The notes under the pieces are model-generated. The model had not been told where the DNA came from, did no database searches, and saw only the letters and a program-made list of their open reading frames with translations. Shown here in pieces: positions 16,727 through 26,663 of a DNA stretch of 64,000 bases. How positions within the stretch are numbered: the first letter of the stretch is position 1; the number at the start of each line of letters is the position of its first letter. The position numbers and the translations under genes were made by a program. This stretch comes from Actinotalea caeni (lineage in GTDB: Bacteria > Actinomycetota > Actinomycetes > Actinomycetales > Beutenbergiaceae): contig NZ_WNXX01000007.1 of NCBI RefSeq assembly GCF_009733795.1, positions 62,001-126,000 on the forward strand, given 5' to 3'.

Positions 16727-16742
16727 CGGGACCGTCTCGGGT

Positions 16743-17612
16743 GTGGTGGACCTGCTCGAGCGCGAGGCCGACCTGGCGGTGCCGGTCGGCACCGTGGCGC
16801 ACCCCGCTGCGCGCCGGGTGCGCGACGTGCTGCGCTCGCGCGCGGCCGCGCCGCGATCCTTCGTCGTCGACGACGAGGACAACGTGCGCGAGGCGGTCCG
16901 GCAGGGCGTGCGGATCGAGGCGCTCTACGCGACGGCCGCGGCGGCCGACGTCCGCGACGCCGTCGCACGCGACCTCCCGGCGCGGGTCGCCCGGTACGTG
17001 CTCGCCGACGACGTCGCGACAGCGCTGTTCGGCACCGAGCGCAGGTCGCGGTTCTTCGCGCTCGCCCGGCGGCCGCGGCTCCCCGGGCTGGACGAGGTGC
17101 TCGCGCGACGGGGCGACGTCGTCGTGCTCGACGGCGTGCGGCTCGTCGGCAACATCGGGGCCGTCACACGCAGCGCGGCCGCGTTCGGCGCGGCCGGCGT
17201 CGTGCTCGTCGACAGCGGGCTGGTGAGCACGCTCGACCGCCGCCTGGTCCGCGCCAGCCGCGGTCTCGTGCTCGCGCTCCCGGTCGTGCTCGCCGGCCGC
17301 CGCGAGACCTCTCGCGCGCTGGCGCGCGCCGGCATCCCGGTGGCGACCCTGAGCCCCGACGCGCCCGCACCGCTGCGCGCGGTGCGCGACGTCCGACGGC
17401 GGGTGGCCCTGGTCCTCGGCGGCGAGCGACGCGGCGTCGACCCCGACAGGTGGGGGCGAGGCGGGCTGCGCCTGACGATCCCGATGACCGGCGACGTCGA
17501 GTCGCTCAACGTCTCGGTCGCGGCCGCGCTCGCGCTCTACGAGCGCCAGGCCGCGGTCGCCGAGCCGGCGCGCGCACCCGTCGGCGCCGCCCCGGTCGAC
17601 TACCCCCGATAG
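16743..17612 (+). CDS. TsnR-like (thiostrepton-resistance type) 23S rRNA 2'-O-methyltransferase
   Basis: A 289-residue SPOUT-fold methyltransferase. Alignment from memory to the Streptomyces thiostrepton-resistance enzyme is close in the catalytic half: RRGDVVVLDGVRLVGNIGAV, then RRLVRASRGLVLALPVVLAG, LVLGGERRGVD and IPMTGDVESLNVSVAAALALYE, which are SpoU motifs 1-3 with the knot-forming SAM site. The N-terminal domain (about 1-110) also follows the TSR/NHR plan. That family methylates A1067 of 23S rRNA and blocks thiopeptide binding. It starts at GTG (16743 or 16746) and follows the repeat cluster; the neighbours are not biosynthetic genes. It could instead be a general TrmH-like methyltransferase, but the N-terminal half argues against this. 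Confidence 0.8.
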   Translation: MVDLLEREADLAVPVGTVAHPAARRVRDVLRSRAAAPRSFVVDDEDNVREAVRQGVRIEALYATAAAADVRDAVARDLPARVARYVLADDVATALFGTERRSRFFALARRPRLPGLDEVLARRGDVVVLDGVRLVGNIGAVTRSAAAFGAAGVVLVDSGLVSTLDRRLVRASRGLVLALPVVLAGRRETSRALARAGIPVATLSPDAPAPLRAVRDVRRRVALVLGGERRGVDPDRWGRGGLRLTIPMTGDVESLNVSVAAALALYERQAAVAEPARAPVGAAPVDYPR

Positions 17613-18196
17613 CCGACCAGGGGCAGGAAGACGTCGTCGACGATCTGCTCGATCTGCTGGGGCGACGCGGCGGAACGGTGCAGCAGCACGTCGTGGCGCC
17701 ACAGGTCGAGCGCGACGTCACGAGCCCGTCGGGGCACGTCCGCCGTCGGGATCTCGCCGCGATCCTCGGCGCGGCCGAGGATCGCGGTCATGCGCTCCTC
17801 GTTGCGCCTCGCGACGGGTCTCCGGAGATCGGCGAGGCTGACGCCGCCCGTGGAGCCGAGCTGGGCGACCAGCTGCAGGCCGAGCCGTGCCCGGGAGCCG
17901 TTGGCCACCGTCAGCAGCTCGAGGACGTCACCGCGCAGGGAACCGGTGTCGGGCGTGGGGACGGGGTGGGAGTCGAGCAGCTGCAGCGCGGCGGCCAGCG
18001 CGAGCTCGCGCTTGGTGGGCCAGCGTCGGTAGAGCACCGCGCGACTGGTCTGCGCGCGCTCGGCGACCGCCTCGTAGGTGAGGTCGTCGTACCCGGAGGC
18101 CAGGAGCTCAGCGAGTGCGGCGTCGAGGAGCGCGGCCTCGAGCTCGGCGCCTCGGCGGCGGCGCGCGGGTGTGGCAGACGTCTCATTAAGAGGCAT
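17600..18196 (-). CDS. TetR-family repressor of the adjacent MFS gene
   Basis: 198 residues with an N-terminal helix-turn-helix (YEAVAERAQTSRAVLYRRW, about residues 40-62) and a variable ligand-binding C-terminus. It is divergent from an MFS exporter, and a 14-bp inverted motif lies in the shared promoter, one copy covering its own start codon, so autoregulation plus control of the exporter is likely. The 3' end overlaps that of the methyltransferase gene by 13 bp in convergent orientation. Confidence 0.88.
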   Translation of the reverse strand: MPLNETSATPARRRRGAELEAALLDAALAELLASGYDDLTYEAVAERAQTSRAVLYRRWPTKRELALAAALQLLDSHPVPTPDTGSLRGDVLELLTVANGSRARLGLQLVAQLGSTGGVSLADLRRPVARRNEERMTAILGRAEDRGEIPTADVPRRARDVALDLWRHDVLLHRSAASPQQIEQIVDDVFLPLVGYRG

Positions 18197-18252
18197 TGTG
18201 TTCCTTATCGACCAAGCGTACTCTGCTCATCCAAGATACACATTGTCTCTTA
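18187..18252. promoter_or_regulatory. Divergent tetR/MFS promoter with paired inverted operators
   Basis: TAAGAGGCATTGTG (18187-18200) and CACATTGTCTCTTA (18239-18252) are inverted copies with 12 of 14 matching positions. The left copy spans the tetR start codon and the right one lies just before the MFS Shine-Dalgarno. The region is strikingly AT-rich for this genome. Confidence 0.65.
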
Positions 18253-18270
18253 GATCTCGGAGGGATCGTG

Positions 18271-19659
18271 ATGGAGACGACACTCGAGAGGGTCGAGCCG
18301 AAGGTCTGGCCCGTCGCCTGGTCGACCCTCGTCGGCGGGATGTCGGTGCTCTTCGCGACGACGATCGTCGCCGTCGCCGTCGAGCCCCTCGCCGGTGAGC
18401 TCGGTGTGCCGCTGTCGAGCGTGCAGTGGATCAGCACCGGGTACCTGCTGGCGCTCGCCATGGTCATCCCGATCACGCCGTGGGCGCAGCGGCGCGTCGG
18501 CGGTCGCCGGCTCTGGCTCTACGCCCTGGCGGGGTTCACGGTCGCCTCGGTGCTCGCGGCGCTCGCCTGGGACGCGCCCTCGCTCATCGCGTTCCGCGTG
18601 CTGCAGGGCGCGGCGGGCGGGATCCTCGTGCCCCTGATGTCGACGCTGGTCATCCAGGCCGCGGCGGGCAAGGGGCTGGCACGCGTGATGGCGGTGGTGA
18701 GCCTGCCCGCCGTCCTCGGCCCCGTCCTCGGCCCGGTGCTCGGCGGCGTCGTGCTCGACTCGCTCGGCTGGCGCTGGCTCTTCCTGGTCACGCTGCCGCT
18801 CGCGGTCGTCGGCATCCCGCTCGCCGCCCGGTACCTGCCGGCGGACGAGCAGCCCGAGCCCGCCACGCTCGACGTCGTCGGGCTGGTCCTGATGGCGGGC
18901 GGCATCGCAGGCGTGCTGCTCGGGACGAGCAACGCCAGCCACGACGGCGGCTTCCTGCACCCCGACGTGCTGCTGCCGCTGGTCGCCGGCCTGCTCGCCG
19001 TCGCTGTCTTCGCCTGGCGCGCCGTGCGCAGCCCCGAGGACGCGCTGGTCGACCTGCGCCTGCTGCGGCACCGCTCGCTGTCGTCGGCGACGGCCCTGCT
19101 GCTGCTGTCGGGGATCGCGCTCTACGGGGCCATGCTGCTGGTGCCGCTGTACTTCCAGCAGCTGCGCGGTGAGAGCGCGATGGTCGCCGGCCTGCTGCTC
19201 CTCCCGCAGGGCGTGGGGATGCTGCTGAGCCGCAGCGTCGTCGCCCGGCTGTCGGAGACGCTCGGTGCGCGGGCCGTCGTCGTCGCCGGGTTCGCGGTCG
19301 TCGCGCTCGGCACCGTCCCGTTCGTCGCTGCCACCGAGAGCACCGGCATGGGCCTGATCGGTGCGGCCCTGCTGCTGCGCGGCCTCGGGCTCGGCGCGGT
19401 CACGGTGCCGCTGATGGCGGTCGCCTACGAGGGGCTCGCGCACGACGAGGTCCCGCACGCGAGCGTCATCAGCCGCGTCGGGCAGCAGCTCGGCGGCTCG
19501 TTCGGGACGGCGGTCCTCGCCGTCGTGCTGCAGGGTGCGCTCGCGACGGCGAGTGCCCCGGCTCTCGGCTTCCACGTCGCGTTCGGGTGGGCGACCGCGC
19601 TCACCGTCGTGGCCGTGGCGCTGGCGTTCCTGCTCCCCGGCAGGGCGGCTCGGGTGTGA
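18271..19659 (+). CDS. MFS multidrug exporter, DHA2 (EmrB/QacA) type
   Basis: About 462 residues with 12-14 hydrophobic segments. The N-terminal VQWISTGYLLALAMVIPITPW segment (near residue 50) and the following RRVGGRRLW loop are characteristic of DHA2 drug:proton antiporters; ILVPLMSTLV and PAVLGPVLGPVLGG fit motif C of exporters. ATG 18271 is preferred because GGAGGGA lies 6 bp upstream; a longer frame from 18196 would run through the operator. Probable control is by the divergent TetR. The substrate is unknown. Confidence 0.88.
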   Translation: METTLERVEPKVWPVAWSTLVGGMSVLFATTIVAVAVEPLAGELGVPLSSVQWISTGYLLALAMVIPITPWAQRRVGGRRLWLYALAGFTVASVLAALAWDAPSLIAFRVLQGAAGGILVPLMSTLVIQAAAGKGLARVMAVVSLPAVLGPVLGPVLGGVVLDSLGWRWLFLVTLPLAVVGIPLAARYLPADEQPEPATLDVVGLVLMAGGIAGVLLGTSNASHDGGFLHPDVLLPLVAGLLAVAVFAWRAVRSPEDALVDLRLLRHRSLSSATALLLLSGIALYGAMLLVPLYFQQLRGESAMVAGLLLLPQGVGMLLSRSVVARLSETLGARAVVVAGFAVVALGTVPFVAATESTGMGLIGAALLLRGLGLGAVTVPLMAVAYEGLAHDEVPHASVISRVGQQLGGSFGTAVLAVVLQGALATASAPALGFHVAFGWATALTVVAVALAFLLPGRAARV

Positions 19660-20604
<945 letters not shown>

Positions 20605-20626
20605 GGAACGACCCGACGGCCGCCGG

Positions 20627-20642
20627 GAGAACGGAAGTTCTC
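20627..20642. promoter_or_regulatory. TetR operator and promoter of the tetR gene
   Basis: GAGAACGGAAGTTCTC shares the GAGAAC...GTTCTC arms with the two operators at 19683 and 19716. TACACT at 20651-20656 fits a -10 box and would place transcription initiation at about 20663, at or next to GTG 20664, i.e. a leaderless mRNA. This suggests negative autoregulation. Confidence 0.65.
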
Positions 20643-20663
20643 TCGGCGGCCTACACTGAGGGG

Positions 20664-21227
20664 GTGGACGCCGTGACGACCGAGGACCGACGCGAGCGGA
20701 TCGTGGCCGCAGCCGACCGGCTGTTCTACGGCCGCGGCATCGGCCAGGTCGGCATGGACGCGGTGCGCGACGAGTCCGGCGTCTCGCTCAAGTCGATCTA
20801 CCGCGAGTTCCCCTCCAAGGAGGACCTCGTGCTCGCGGTGCTCGCGCACCGGCACGCCATGTGGACCGACGGCGTCGACCGCGCGGTCGCCCGCACCACG
20901 GACCCGAGGGAGCGGCTGCTGGCGGTCTACGACTTCCTCGCCGAGTGGTTCAGCGAGCGGGACTTCCGCGGCTGCGGGTTCATCAACGCCTTCGGCGAGC
21001 TCGGCGCCGCGAGCCAGCGGGTCGCCGAGGCGGTCCGCGAGCACAAGGCGTCCTTCCAGCGCCACGTCGACCGGCTGGTCGCCGAGGCCGGCGGGCCCGC
21101 GAGCCTCGGCCCGCAGCTGGCGATCCTCGCCGAGGGTGCGCAGACGACGGCGGCCATCTCCGGCAACGCCGAGGCCGCCGAGTCCGCGCGCGAGGCCGCG
21201 CGGACCCTCATCGAGTCCGCGCTCTGA
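20664..21227 (+). CDS. TetR/AcrR-family regulator of the hydrolase
   Basis: About 187 residues with an N-terminal helix-turn-helix (MDAVRDESGVSLKSIYREFPSKEDL, near residues 28-52) and a TetR C-terminal domain containing RGCGFINAFGEL, typical of the YxaF/LmrA-like subgroup. Start choice: GTG 20664 suits a leaderless transcript from the TACACT box; GTG 20673 has a purine-rich GAGGGGG 8 bp upstream. Shared palindromes before the hydrolase and before this gene point to both as targets. Confidence 0.85.
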   Translation: MDAVTTEDRRERIVAAADRLFYGRGIGQVGMDAVRDESGVSLKSIYREFPSKEDLVLAVLAHRHAMWTDGVDRAVARTTDPRERLLAVYDFLAEWFSERDFRGCGFINAFGELGAASQRVAEAVREHKASFQRHVDRLVAEAGGPASLGPQLAILAEGAQTTAAISGNAEAAESAREAARTLIESAL

Positions 21228-21246
21228 GAGCGCGGCGCACGCGCAC

Positions 21247-21280
21247 CAGCGCCCGTCGGGTACCGACCCGGCGGGCGCTG
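21247..21280. terminator. Bidirectional terminator hairpin between tetR and iolE
   Basis: A 15-bp stem with one wobble pair (arms 21247-21261 and 21266-21280) and a 4-nt loop lies 19 bp after the tetR stop and 8 bp from the iolE stop. The position between convergent operons supports a terminator role in spite of the missing T-run. Confidence 0.6.
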
Positions 21281-21288
21281 TCGCGCGC

Positions 21289-22149
21289 CTAGGACGCGAG
21301 CGAGCGCAGGTGGGCCAGGCTGCGCCTGACGTCGGCGACCGGGCCCTCGCCGTCGGGCTCGCCGGCAAGGATCGTGTCCTGCTCGAGCACCCACCAGCCG
21401 TCGTAGCCGACGCGCGTGAGGACGGCGACGATCGCGGGCAGGTCGACGTCGCCGTCGCCCAGCGGCACGTACATCCCGGCCCGGACGGCGTCGGTGTAGG
21501 TGAGCTCGCCGGCCTGCACCTTCGCGGCGAGGTCGGCGCGCACGTCCTTGGCGTGCACGTGCCCGATGCGGTCGGCGTGCGAGCGGACGAGCTCGGCCGG
21601 GTCGGTGCCGCCGATCATGAGGTGGCCGGTGTCCAGGCACAGCGGCACCGAGGTGCGGTCGAGCACGCGGGCGACGTCGTCGAACGTCTCGACGAGCGTG
21701 CCGACGTGAGGGTGCAGGGTGGGGCGGATGCCGCGGCCGCGTGCGTGCTCGGCGAGCCGGTCCAGGTTGTCGAGCAGCCGCCGCCACTCCTCGTTCGTCA
21801 GCTCGGGGCGGGCGTCGTAGCCGTCGCTGCCGGTCGCCGCGGCCATGACGAGCACGTCCCCGCCGGCGGCGTCGAACGCGTCGAGCTCGGCCTCGAGCGC
21901 GGGCAGCGGGTCGTGATCGGCGACGTGGCCCACCACCGGCACGAACGCGCCGACGGCGGCCAGCCCGGCGTCGGCGAGCACCCGTGCTCGCTCGGCGGGC
22001 GCCTCCGGCAGCCAGCCCTGCGGGCCGAACTCGGTGGCGACCAGGCCGACCTCGCGCATCTCGCGCAGCACGCGCTCCGGCTCGAGCTGGTGGCCCCAGC
22101 CCGGCACCTCGCAGACGCCCCAGCTGATCGGTGCCCCGGCGACCCTCAT
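21289..22149 (-). CDS. iolE: Inosose dehydratase-like TIM-barrel protein
   Basis: A 286-residue xylose-isomerase-like TIM barrel whose N-terminus (APISWGVCEVPGWGHQL) is characteristic of the IolE group, which dehydrates 2-keto-myo-inositol to the trihydroxycyclohexane dione. Metal-ligand segments TLHPHVGT, CLDTGHLMIGG and IGHVHAKD are present. It is the last gene of the iol operon, 58 bp after iolG. IolH-type paralogues look similar, but no other IolE candidate exists in the operon, so the pathway requires this one. Confidence 0.85.
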   Translation of the reverse strand: MRVAGAPISWGVCEVPGWGHQLEPERVLREMREVGLVATEFGPQGWLPEAPAERARVLADAGLAAVGAFVPVVGHVADHDPLPALEAELDAFDAAGGDVLVMAAATGSDGYDARPELTNEEWRRLLDNLDRLAEHARGRGIRPTLHPHVGTLVETFDDVARVLDRTSVPLCLDTGHLMIGGTDPAELVRSHADRIGHVHAKDVRADLAAKVQAGELTYTDAVRAGMYVPLGDGDVDLPAIVAVLTRVGYDGWWVLEQDTILAGEPDGEGPVADVRRSLAHLRSLAS

Positions 22150-22207
22150 GCGCGGGCCTCGCAGACCTGCGCGGTGGGTCGGGGCAGGCGGGCGGGCTGC
22201 GTCGTGC

Positions 22208-23215
22208 TCATCGGTGGGCCTCCTCGTGGATCGAGATCGTGGTGCCGGTGCGGGCGGACTCGGCGGCCGCCTCGGCGAGGACGAGGGCGGCGCGGCCGTC
22301 GGCCAGCGCCGGCCGCTGCGGGGTGCCGGCGAGCGCCGCCTGCACGAACGCGTCCAGCTCGGCCGCGTAGGCGCGCCGGTAGCGCTCGAGGAAGAACGGC
22401 AGGAACGGCCCGGACTGCTCGGTGCCGCTCGCGTCGTGCAGCCGCACCGAGCTGGCGCGCTGGTTGGTCACCTCGAGCGTGCCGGTGCTGCCGAACACCT
22501 CGATCCGCTGGTCGTAGCCGGCGACGCTGTGCCGGGAGTTGACGACGACGGCGACGGCGCCGCTCGCGCCGGTGAGGGTGAGCGTGGCGGCGTCGTAGGT
22601 GTCCTCGACCGCGGGGTCGAGGTGCTGGCCGACGGCGTGCACGGCGACGACCTCGCCCAGCAGGTGCCGCGCCATGTCGAGGTCGTGGATCGTCATGTCC
22701 TTGAAGATCCCGCCCGAGACGCGCAGGTACTCCGCAGGCGGCGGCGCCGGGTCGCGGCTGATGATCGTCACCTGCTCGACGGCGCCGACCTCGCCGGCCT
22801 GCACGCGCGCGTGCACCTCGGCGACGCTCGGGTCGAACCGGCGGTTGAAGCCGACCATCACGCGGCCCGCCCGCTCGCCCAGGGCGTCGATGCAGGCGTC
22901 GACGGCGGCGACCTCGAGCGCGACCGGCTTCTCCATGAGCACCGACTTGCCCGCGCCGACCGCCGCCAGCGTGTGCGGCACGTGCAGCGGCGTGGGGGAG
23001 GCGACGACGACGGCGTCGACGTCGTCGCTGGTCAGCGCGGCGTCGGCGTCGGTCGTCGAGGCCGCGCCGTAGGAGCCGGCGAGGCGGGCGGCCGCGTCGG
23101 CGTCGGGGTCGGCGACGAGCACGAGCTCGGCGTCGGCGTGGTCGCGGATCGTGCGTGCGTGCACGGCGCCGATACGACCGGCGCCGACGACGGCGATCCT
23201 CAGTCGGGTGGTCAT
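22208..23215 (-). CDS. iolG: Inositol 2-dehydrogenase
   Basis: A 335-residue Gfo/Idh/MocA enzyme with Rossmann motif VVGAGRIGAVHA (residues 8-19), the EKP motif (VLMEKPVAL, about residue 97) and the catalytic region GGIFKDMTIHDLDMARHL, with Lys, Asp and His as in IolG. It oxidises myo-inositol to 2-keto-myo-inositol (scyllo-inosose) with NAD+, the first step of the pathway. The start is 5 bp after the iolA stop, within the operon. Length and motifs are normal for the family. Confidence 0.9.
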   Translation of the reverse strand: MTTRLRIAVVGAGRIGAVHARTIRDHADAELVLVADPDADAAARLAGSYGAASTTDADAALTSDDVDAVVVASPTPLHVPHTLAAVGAGKSVLMEKPVALEVAAVDACIDALGERAGRVMVGFNRRFDPSVAEVHARVQAGEVGAVEQVTIISRDPAPPPAEYLRVSGGIFKDMTIHDLDMARHLLGEVVAVHAVGQHLDPAVEDTYDAATLTLTGASGAVAVVVNSRHSVAGYDQRIEVFGSTGTLEVTNQRASSVRLHDASGTEQSGPFLPFFLERYRRAYAAELDAFVQAALAGTPQRPALADGRAALVLAEAAAESARTGTTISIHEEAHR

Positions 23216-23220
23216 GGCGC

Positions 23221-24750
23221 CTACTTCTCGCCGTCGCCGGAGAAGTGGAACGACGCGGCCACCTTCCGAGCGGGCCAGCGCTGCGTCGTCACCTTCGCAC
23301 GCGTGCAGAAGCGGACGCCCTCGGGTCCGTAGATCGGGCTGTCGCCGAACATCGAGTCCTTCCAGCCGCCGAAGCTGTGCCACGCGACCGGCACCGGGAT
23401 CGGCACGTTGACGCCGACCATGCCGACCTGCACGCGACGCCGGAACTCGCGCGCCGCGGCGCCCGAGGAGGTGAAGATCGCGGTGCCGTTGCCGTAGGGG
23501 TTGGCGTTGACGACGTCGATCGCCTCGTCGAGGTCGGCGACGCGGACGACGTCGAGGACCGGCCCGAAGACCTCCTCGCGGTACACCTCGTGGTCGGTCG
23601 CGACGTGGTCGATGAGCGTCGGGCCGACGAAGAAGCCCTCCTCGTGGCCCTCGACGACCAGGCCGCGGCCGTCGACGACGAGCGAGGCGCCCTCGCGCTC
23701 GGCGGAGCCGATGAGGCCCTCGATGCGCTCCTTGGCGGCGGCCGTGATGACCGGGCCCATGTCGGCGTCGGGGTGGTCGCCCGGGGCGACGCGCACCGCG
23801 CGCGCCCGCTCGGCGAGCAGCGCGACCAGCTCGTCGGCGACCTCCTCGGCGACGACGGCGACCGACAGCGCCATGCAGCGCTCGCCGGCAGACCCGTACG
23901 CGGCGGCGGTCAGGTGGTCGGCGGCGTCGGAGAGGTCGGCGTCGGCGAGCACGACGCCGTGGTTCTTCGCCCCGCCCAGCGCCTGCACGCGCTTGCCGGC
24001 CGCGCTCGCGGCCGCGTGCACCTGGCGCGCGATCGGCGTCGAGCCCACGAACGAGACCGCGGCGACGTCCGGGTGCTCGATCAGCGCCGTCACGGTGTCC
24101 TTGTCGCCGTGCACGACCGTGAACACGCCGTCGGGCAGCCCGGCCTCCTGCCAGAGGCGGGCGAGCACGTTGGCGGCGGACGGGTCGCGCTCGGACGGCT
24201 TGAGGACGAAGGCGTTGCCGGTCGCGATCGCGACCGGGGACATCCATAGCGGCACCATCGCGGGGAAGTTGAACGGCGTGACGCCGGCGACGACGCCCAG
24301 CGGCTCGCGCAGCGTGAACACCTCGATGCCGGTGGCGGCCTCGTCGCTCAGCTCGCCCTTGAGCAGCTGCGGCAGCCCGCACGCGTGCTCGACGACCTCC
24401 AGGCCGCGCGCCACCTCGCCGCGCGCGTCGGAGAGCACCTTGCCGTGCTCGCGGCTGATGACCCTCGCCAGCTCGTCGGTGTGCGCGGCGAGCAGCTCGC
24501 GGAACCGGAACAGCACCGCCGCGCGCTTGGCCAGCGACAGCCCGCCCCACACCCGCTGCGCGGCGACGGCCGAGCGCACGGCGGCGTCGACCTCCTCGGC
24601 ACCGGCCAGCGCGACACGGCCGACCTGGGCGCCGGTCGCGGGGTTGAAGACGGGCGCGGTACGCGCGGGCTCGGCCTCGATCTGGGCGCCGTCGACCCAG
24701 TGACCGACCAGGTAGGTCTCGGTCGTCGGGCTGGGGGCGGTGGTGGTCAC
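23221..24750 (-). CDS. iolA: CoA-acylating methylmalonate-semialdehyde dehydrogenase
   Basis: 509 residues of the aldehyde dehydrogenase superfamily with the MMSDH hallmarks [14 protein letters not shown], catalytic [11 protein letters not shown] (the Cys nucleophile) and the C-terminal [12 protein letters not shown]. It oxidises malonate semialdehyde to acetyl-CoA at the end of inositol degradation and can serve valine catabolism. GTG 24750 overlaps the iolD stop (GTGA), fixing the start; a much longer open frame reaching into iolD is not coding. Confidence 0.93.
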   Translation of the reverse strand: MTTTAPSPTTETYLVGHWVDGAQIEAEPARTAPVFNPATGAQVGRVALAGAEEVDAAVRSAVAAQRVWGGLSLAKRAAVLFRFRELLAAHTDELARVISREHGKVLSDARGEVARGLEVVEHACGLPQLLKGELSDEAATGIEVFTLREPLGVVAGVTPFNFPAMVPLWMSPVAIATGNAFVLKPSERDPSAANVLARLWQEAGLPDGVFTVVHGDKDTVTALIEHPDVAAVSFVGSTPIARQVHAAASAAGKRVQALGGAKNHGVVLADADLSDAADHLTAAAYGSAGERCMALSVAVVAEEVADELVALLAERARAVRVAPGDHPDADMGPVITAAAKERIEGLIGSAEREGASLVVDGRGLVVEGHEEGFFVGPTLIDHVATDHEVYREEVFGPVLDVVRVADLDEAIDVVNANPYGNGTAIFTSSGAAAREFRRRVQVGMVGVNVPIPVPVAWHSFGGWKDSMFGDSPIYGPEGVRFCTRAKVTTQRWPARKVAASFHFSGDGEK

Positions 24751-26663
24751 AGGTAGTACCTCTGGTTCGTGCGGTCGCGCTCGTAGTCGGCACGAGCGCG
24801 CTGGGTGGCGGGGAGCGTGGAGACCTCGCTGACGGGGACGTCCCACCAGGCGGTGCCGGGCGGGTTCGGCCCGGTGAGGTCGGTCTCGACGACGACGACG
24901 GTCGTGCGGTCGTTCTCGCGCGCCTTCCGCAGCGCCGTGCGCAGCTCGTCCAGACCGCCGGGGGTGAGGACGTCGGCGCCGAGGCTCGCGGCGTTGGCGG
25001 CGAGGTCGACCGGGTCCGGGCCGCCGTCGAGCAGGCCGGTCTCGGGGTTGCGGGTGCGGTAGGCGGTGCCGAACCGCTCGGAGCCGTGCGACTCCGACAG
25101 CGACCCGATCGAGGCGAACCCGTGGTTCTGCACGAGCACGACGATCACCTTGATGCCTTCCGACACCAGGGTCGCGAGCTCCTGCGGGGCCATCTGGTAG
25201 CCGCCGTCGCCGACGAGCGCGTACACCTCGGCGTCGGGGCGCGCGAGCTTGACGCCCATCGCGGCGGGGATCTCGTACCCCATGCAGGAGTAGCCGTACT
25301 CGAGGTGGTACTGGCCCGGTGCGGAGGCGCGGAACAGCTGCTGCAGGTCGCCGGGCGCGGAGCCGGCGGCGTTGATCAGCACGTCGTCGGCGGTCACGGC
25401 CTCGTTGAGGACGCCGAGCACCGCGGTCTGCGCGGGCAGCGGCCCGTGCTCGACGCCGTAGCAGGCGTCGACCGTGCGCTGGGCCTCCTCGCGCAGCCGG
25501 GTCACCTCGGCCGCGTAGCCCTGCTCGACGGCGTACCCCGCGAGCGCCGCGGTCAGCGCGGTGAGCGCCTCCCGGGCGTCGGCGACGACCATCTCGGCGC
25601 CGTGCTTGGCGGCGTCGAAGCCCGCGACGTTGATGTTGACGAAGGTCGCGTCGGGCCCGAACACCGTGCGGCTCGCGGTCGTGAAGTCGGTCCAGCGGGT
25701 GCCGACACCGATGACGACGTCGGCCTGCGCGGCGAGCGCGTTGGCGCTGCCGGCGCCGGTCGCGCCGAGCCCGCCGACCGCCGCCGGGTGGTCCCAGCGG
25801 ATCGCGCCCTTGCCGGCCTGGGTGTCGGCGACGGGGATGCCGGTGGCGTCGGCGAACGCCGTGAGGGCCTCGCTCGCGCCGGAGTAGATCGCGCCGCCGC
25901 CGGCGACGAGCAGGGGCCGGCGGGCGTGCCTGATCGCCTCGACGGCGCGCGCCAGCGCGTCGGGCTGGGGGACCGGGCGGCCGATGTGCCAGACCCGGTC
26001 GCGGAAGAACTCGACCGGCCAGTCGAAGGCCTCGGCCTGCACGTCCTGCGGGAGCGCGAGCGTCACCGCGCCGGTCTCGGCGGGGTCGGCGAGGACGCGC
26101 ATCGCCTGCGGGGCGCTGGCGAGCAGCTGCTCGGGCCGCCAGATCCGGTCGAAGTAGCGCGACAGCGGCCGGAACGCGTCGTTGACGGTGATGTCGGGGC
26201 CGGTGGGCAGCTCGAGCTGCTGCAGCACCGGGTCCGGCACGCGGTTGGCGAAGACGTCCGAGGGCAGCAGCAGCACCGGGACGTGGTCGATGGTCGCCAG
26301 CGCGGCGCCGGTGAGCATGTTGGTCGAGCCGGGGCCGATCGAGGCCGCGCACGCCATCATCCGGGTGCGGTTGGCGGCGCGCGCGTAGCCGACCGCGGCG
26401 TGCACCATGCCCTGCTCGTTGCGGGCGAGGTAGTACGGGAGCTCGTCGGGGCCGCGCTCGCCGGCGGGCACGCCCGCCTCGCGGGCCTCGGTGTAGGCCT
26501 GCAGCAGGCCCTGCCCGAGACCGGCGACGTTGCCGTGCCCGAAGATCCCGAAGCACCCGGCGAACATCTGCTCGCGCACGCCGTCGCGCTCGGTCCACTG
26601 GTGCGCGAGGAACCGGACCAGCGCCTGCCCGGTCGTGAGCCGGACCGTCTCCTGGGTGCTCAT
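24747..26663 (-). CDS. iolD: 3D-(3,5/4)-trihydroxycyclohexane-1,2-dione acylhydrolase
   Basis: A 638-residue thiamine-diphosphate enzyme. The pyrimidine-binding Glu region, the central domain and the C-terminal ThDP motif GDGGYQ...VQNHGF (GDG-x-N spacing) are present, and [12 protein letters not shown]-like text (here [17 protein letters not shown]) precedes it. It opens the ring of the dehydrated inositol to 5-deoxy-glucuronate. Its start overlaps the iolB stop (ATGA). Length is normal for IolD. Confidence 0.93.
   Translation of the reverse strand: MSTQETVRLTTGQALVRFLAHQWTERDGVREQMFAGCFGIFGHGNVAGLGQGLLQAYTEAREAGVPAGERGPDELPYYLARNEQGMVHAAVGYARAANRTRMMACAASIGPGSTNMLTGAALATIDHVPVLLLPSDVFANRVPDPVLQQLELPTGPDITVNDAFRPLSRYFDRIWRPEQLLASAPQAMRVLADPAETGAVTLALPQDVQAEAFDWPVEFFRDRVWHIGRPVPQPDALARAVEAIRHARRPLLVAGGGAIYSGASEALTAFADATGIPVADTQAGKGAIRWDHPAAVGGLGATGAGSANALAAQADVVIGVGTRWTDFTTASRTVFGPDATFVNINVAGFDAAKHGAEMVVADAREALTALTAALAGYAVEQGYAAEVTRLREEAQRTVDACYGVEHGPLPAQTAVLGVLNEAVTADDVLINAAGSAPGDLQQLFRASAPGQYHLEYGYSCMGYEIPAAMGVKLARPDAEVYALVGDGGYQMAPQELATLVSEGIKVIVVLVQNHGFASIGSLSESHGSERFGTAYRTRNPETGLLDGGPDPVDLAANAASLGADVLTPGGLDELRTALRKARENDRTTVVVVETDLTGPNPPGTAWWDVPVSEVSTLPATQRARADYERDRTNQRYYL

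Noticed and set aside
16483-16742. Possible intrinsic terminator
   Set aside because: The inverted units could pair, but their multiplicity, the C14 tract and the lack of a T-run fit an interspersed repeat better; a secondary termination role is not excluded.
18196-18270. Upstream ATG start for the MFS gene
   Set aside because: It would translate the operator region; ATG 18271 has the Shine-Dalgarno and the family N-terminus.
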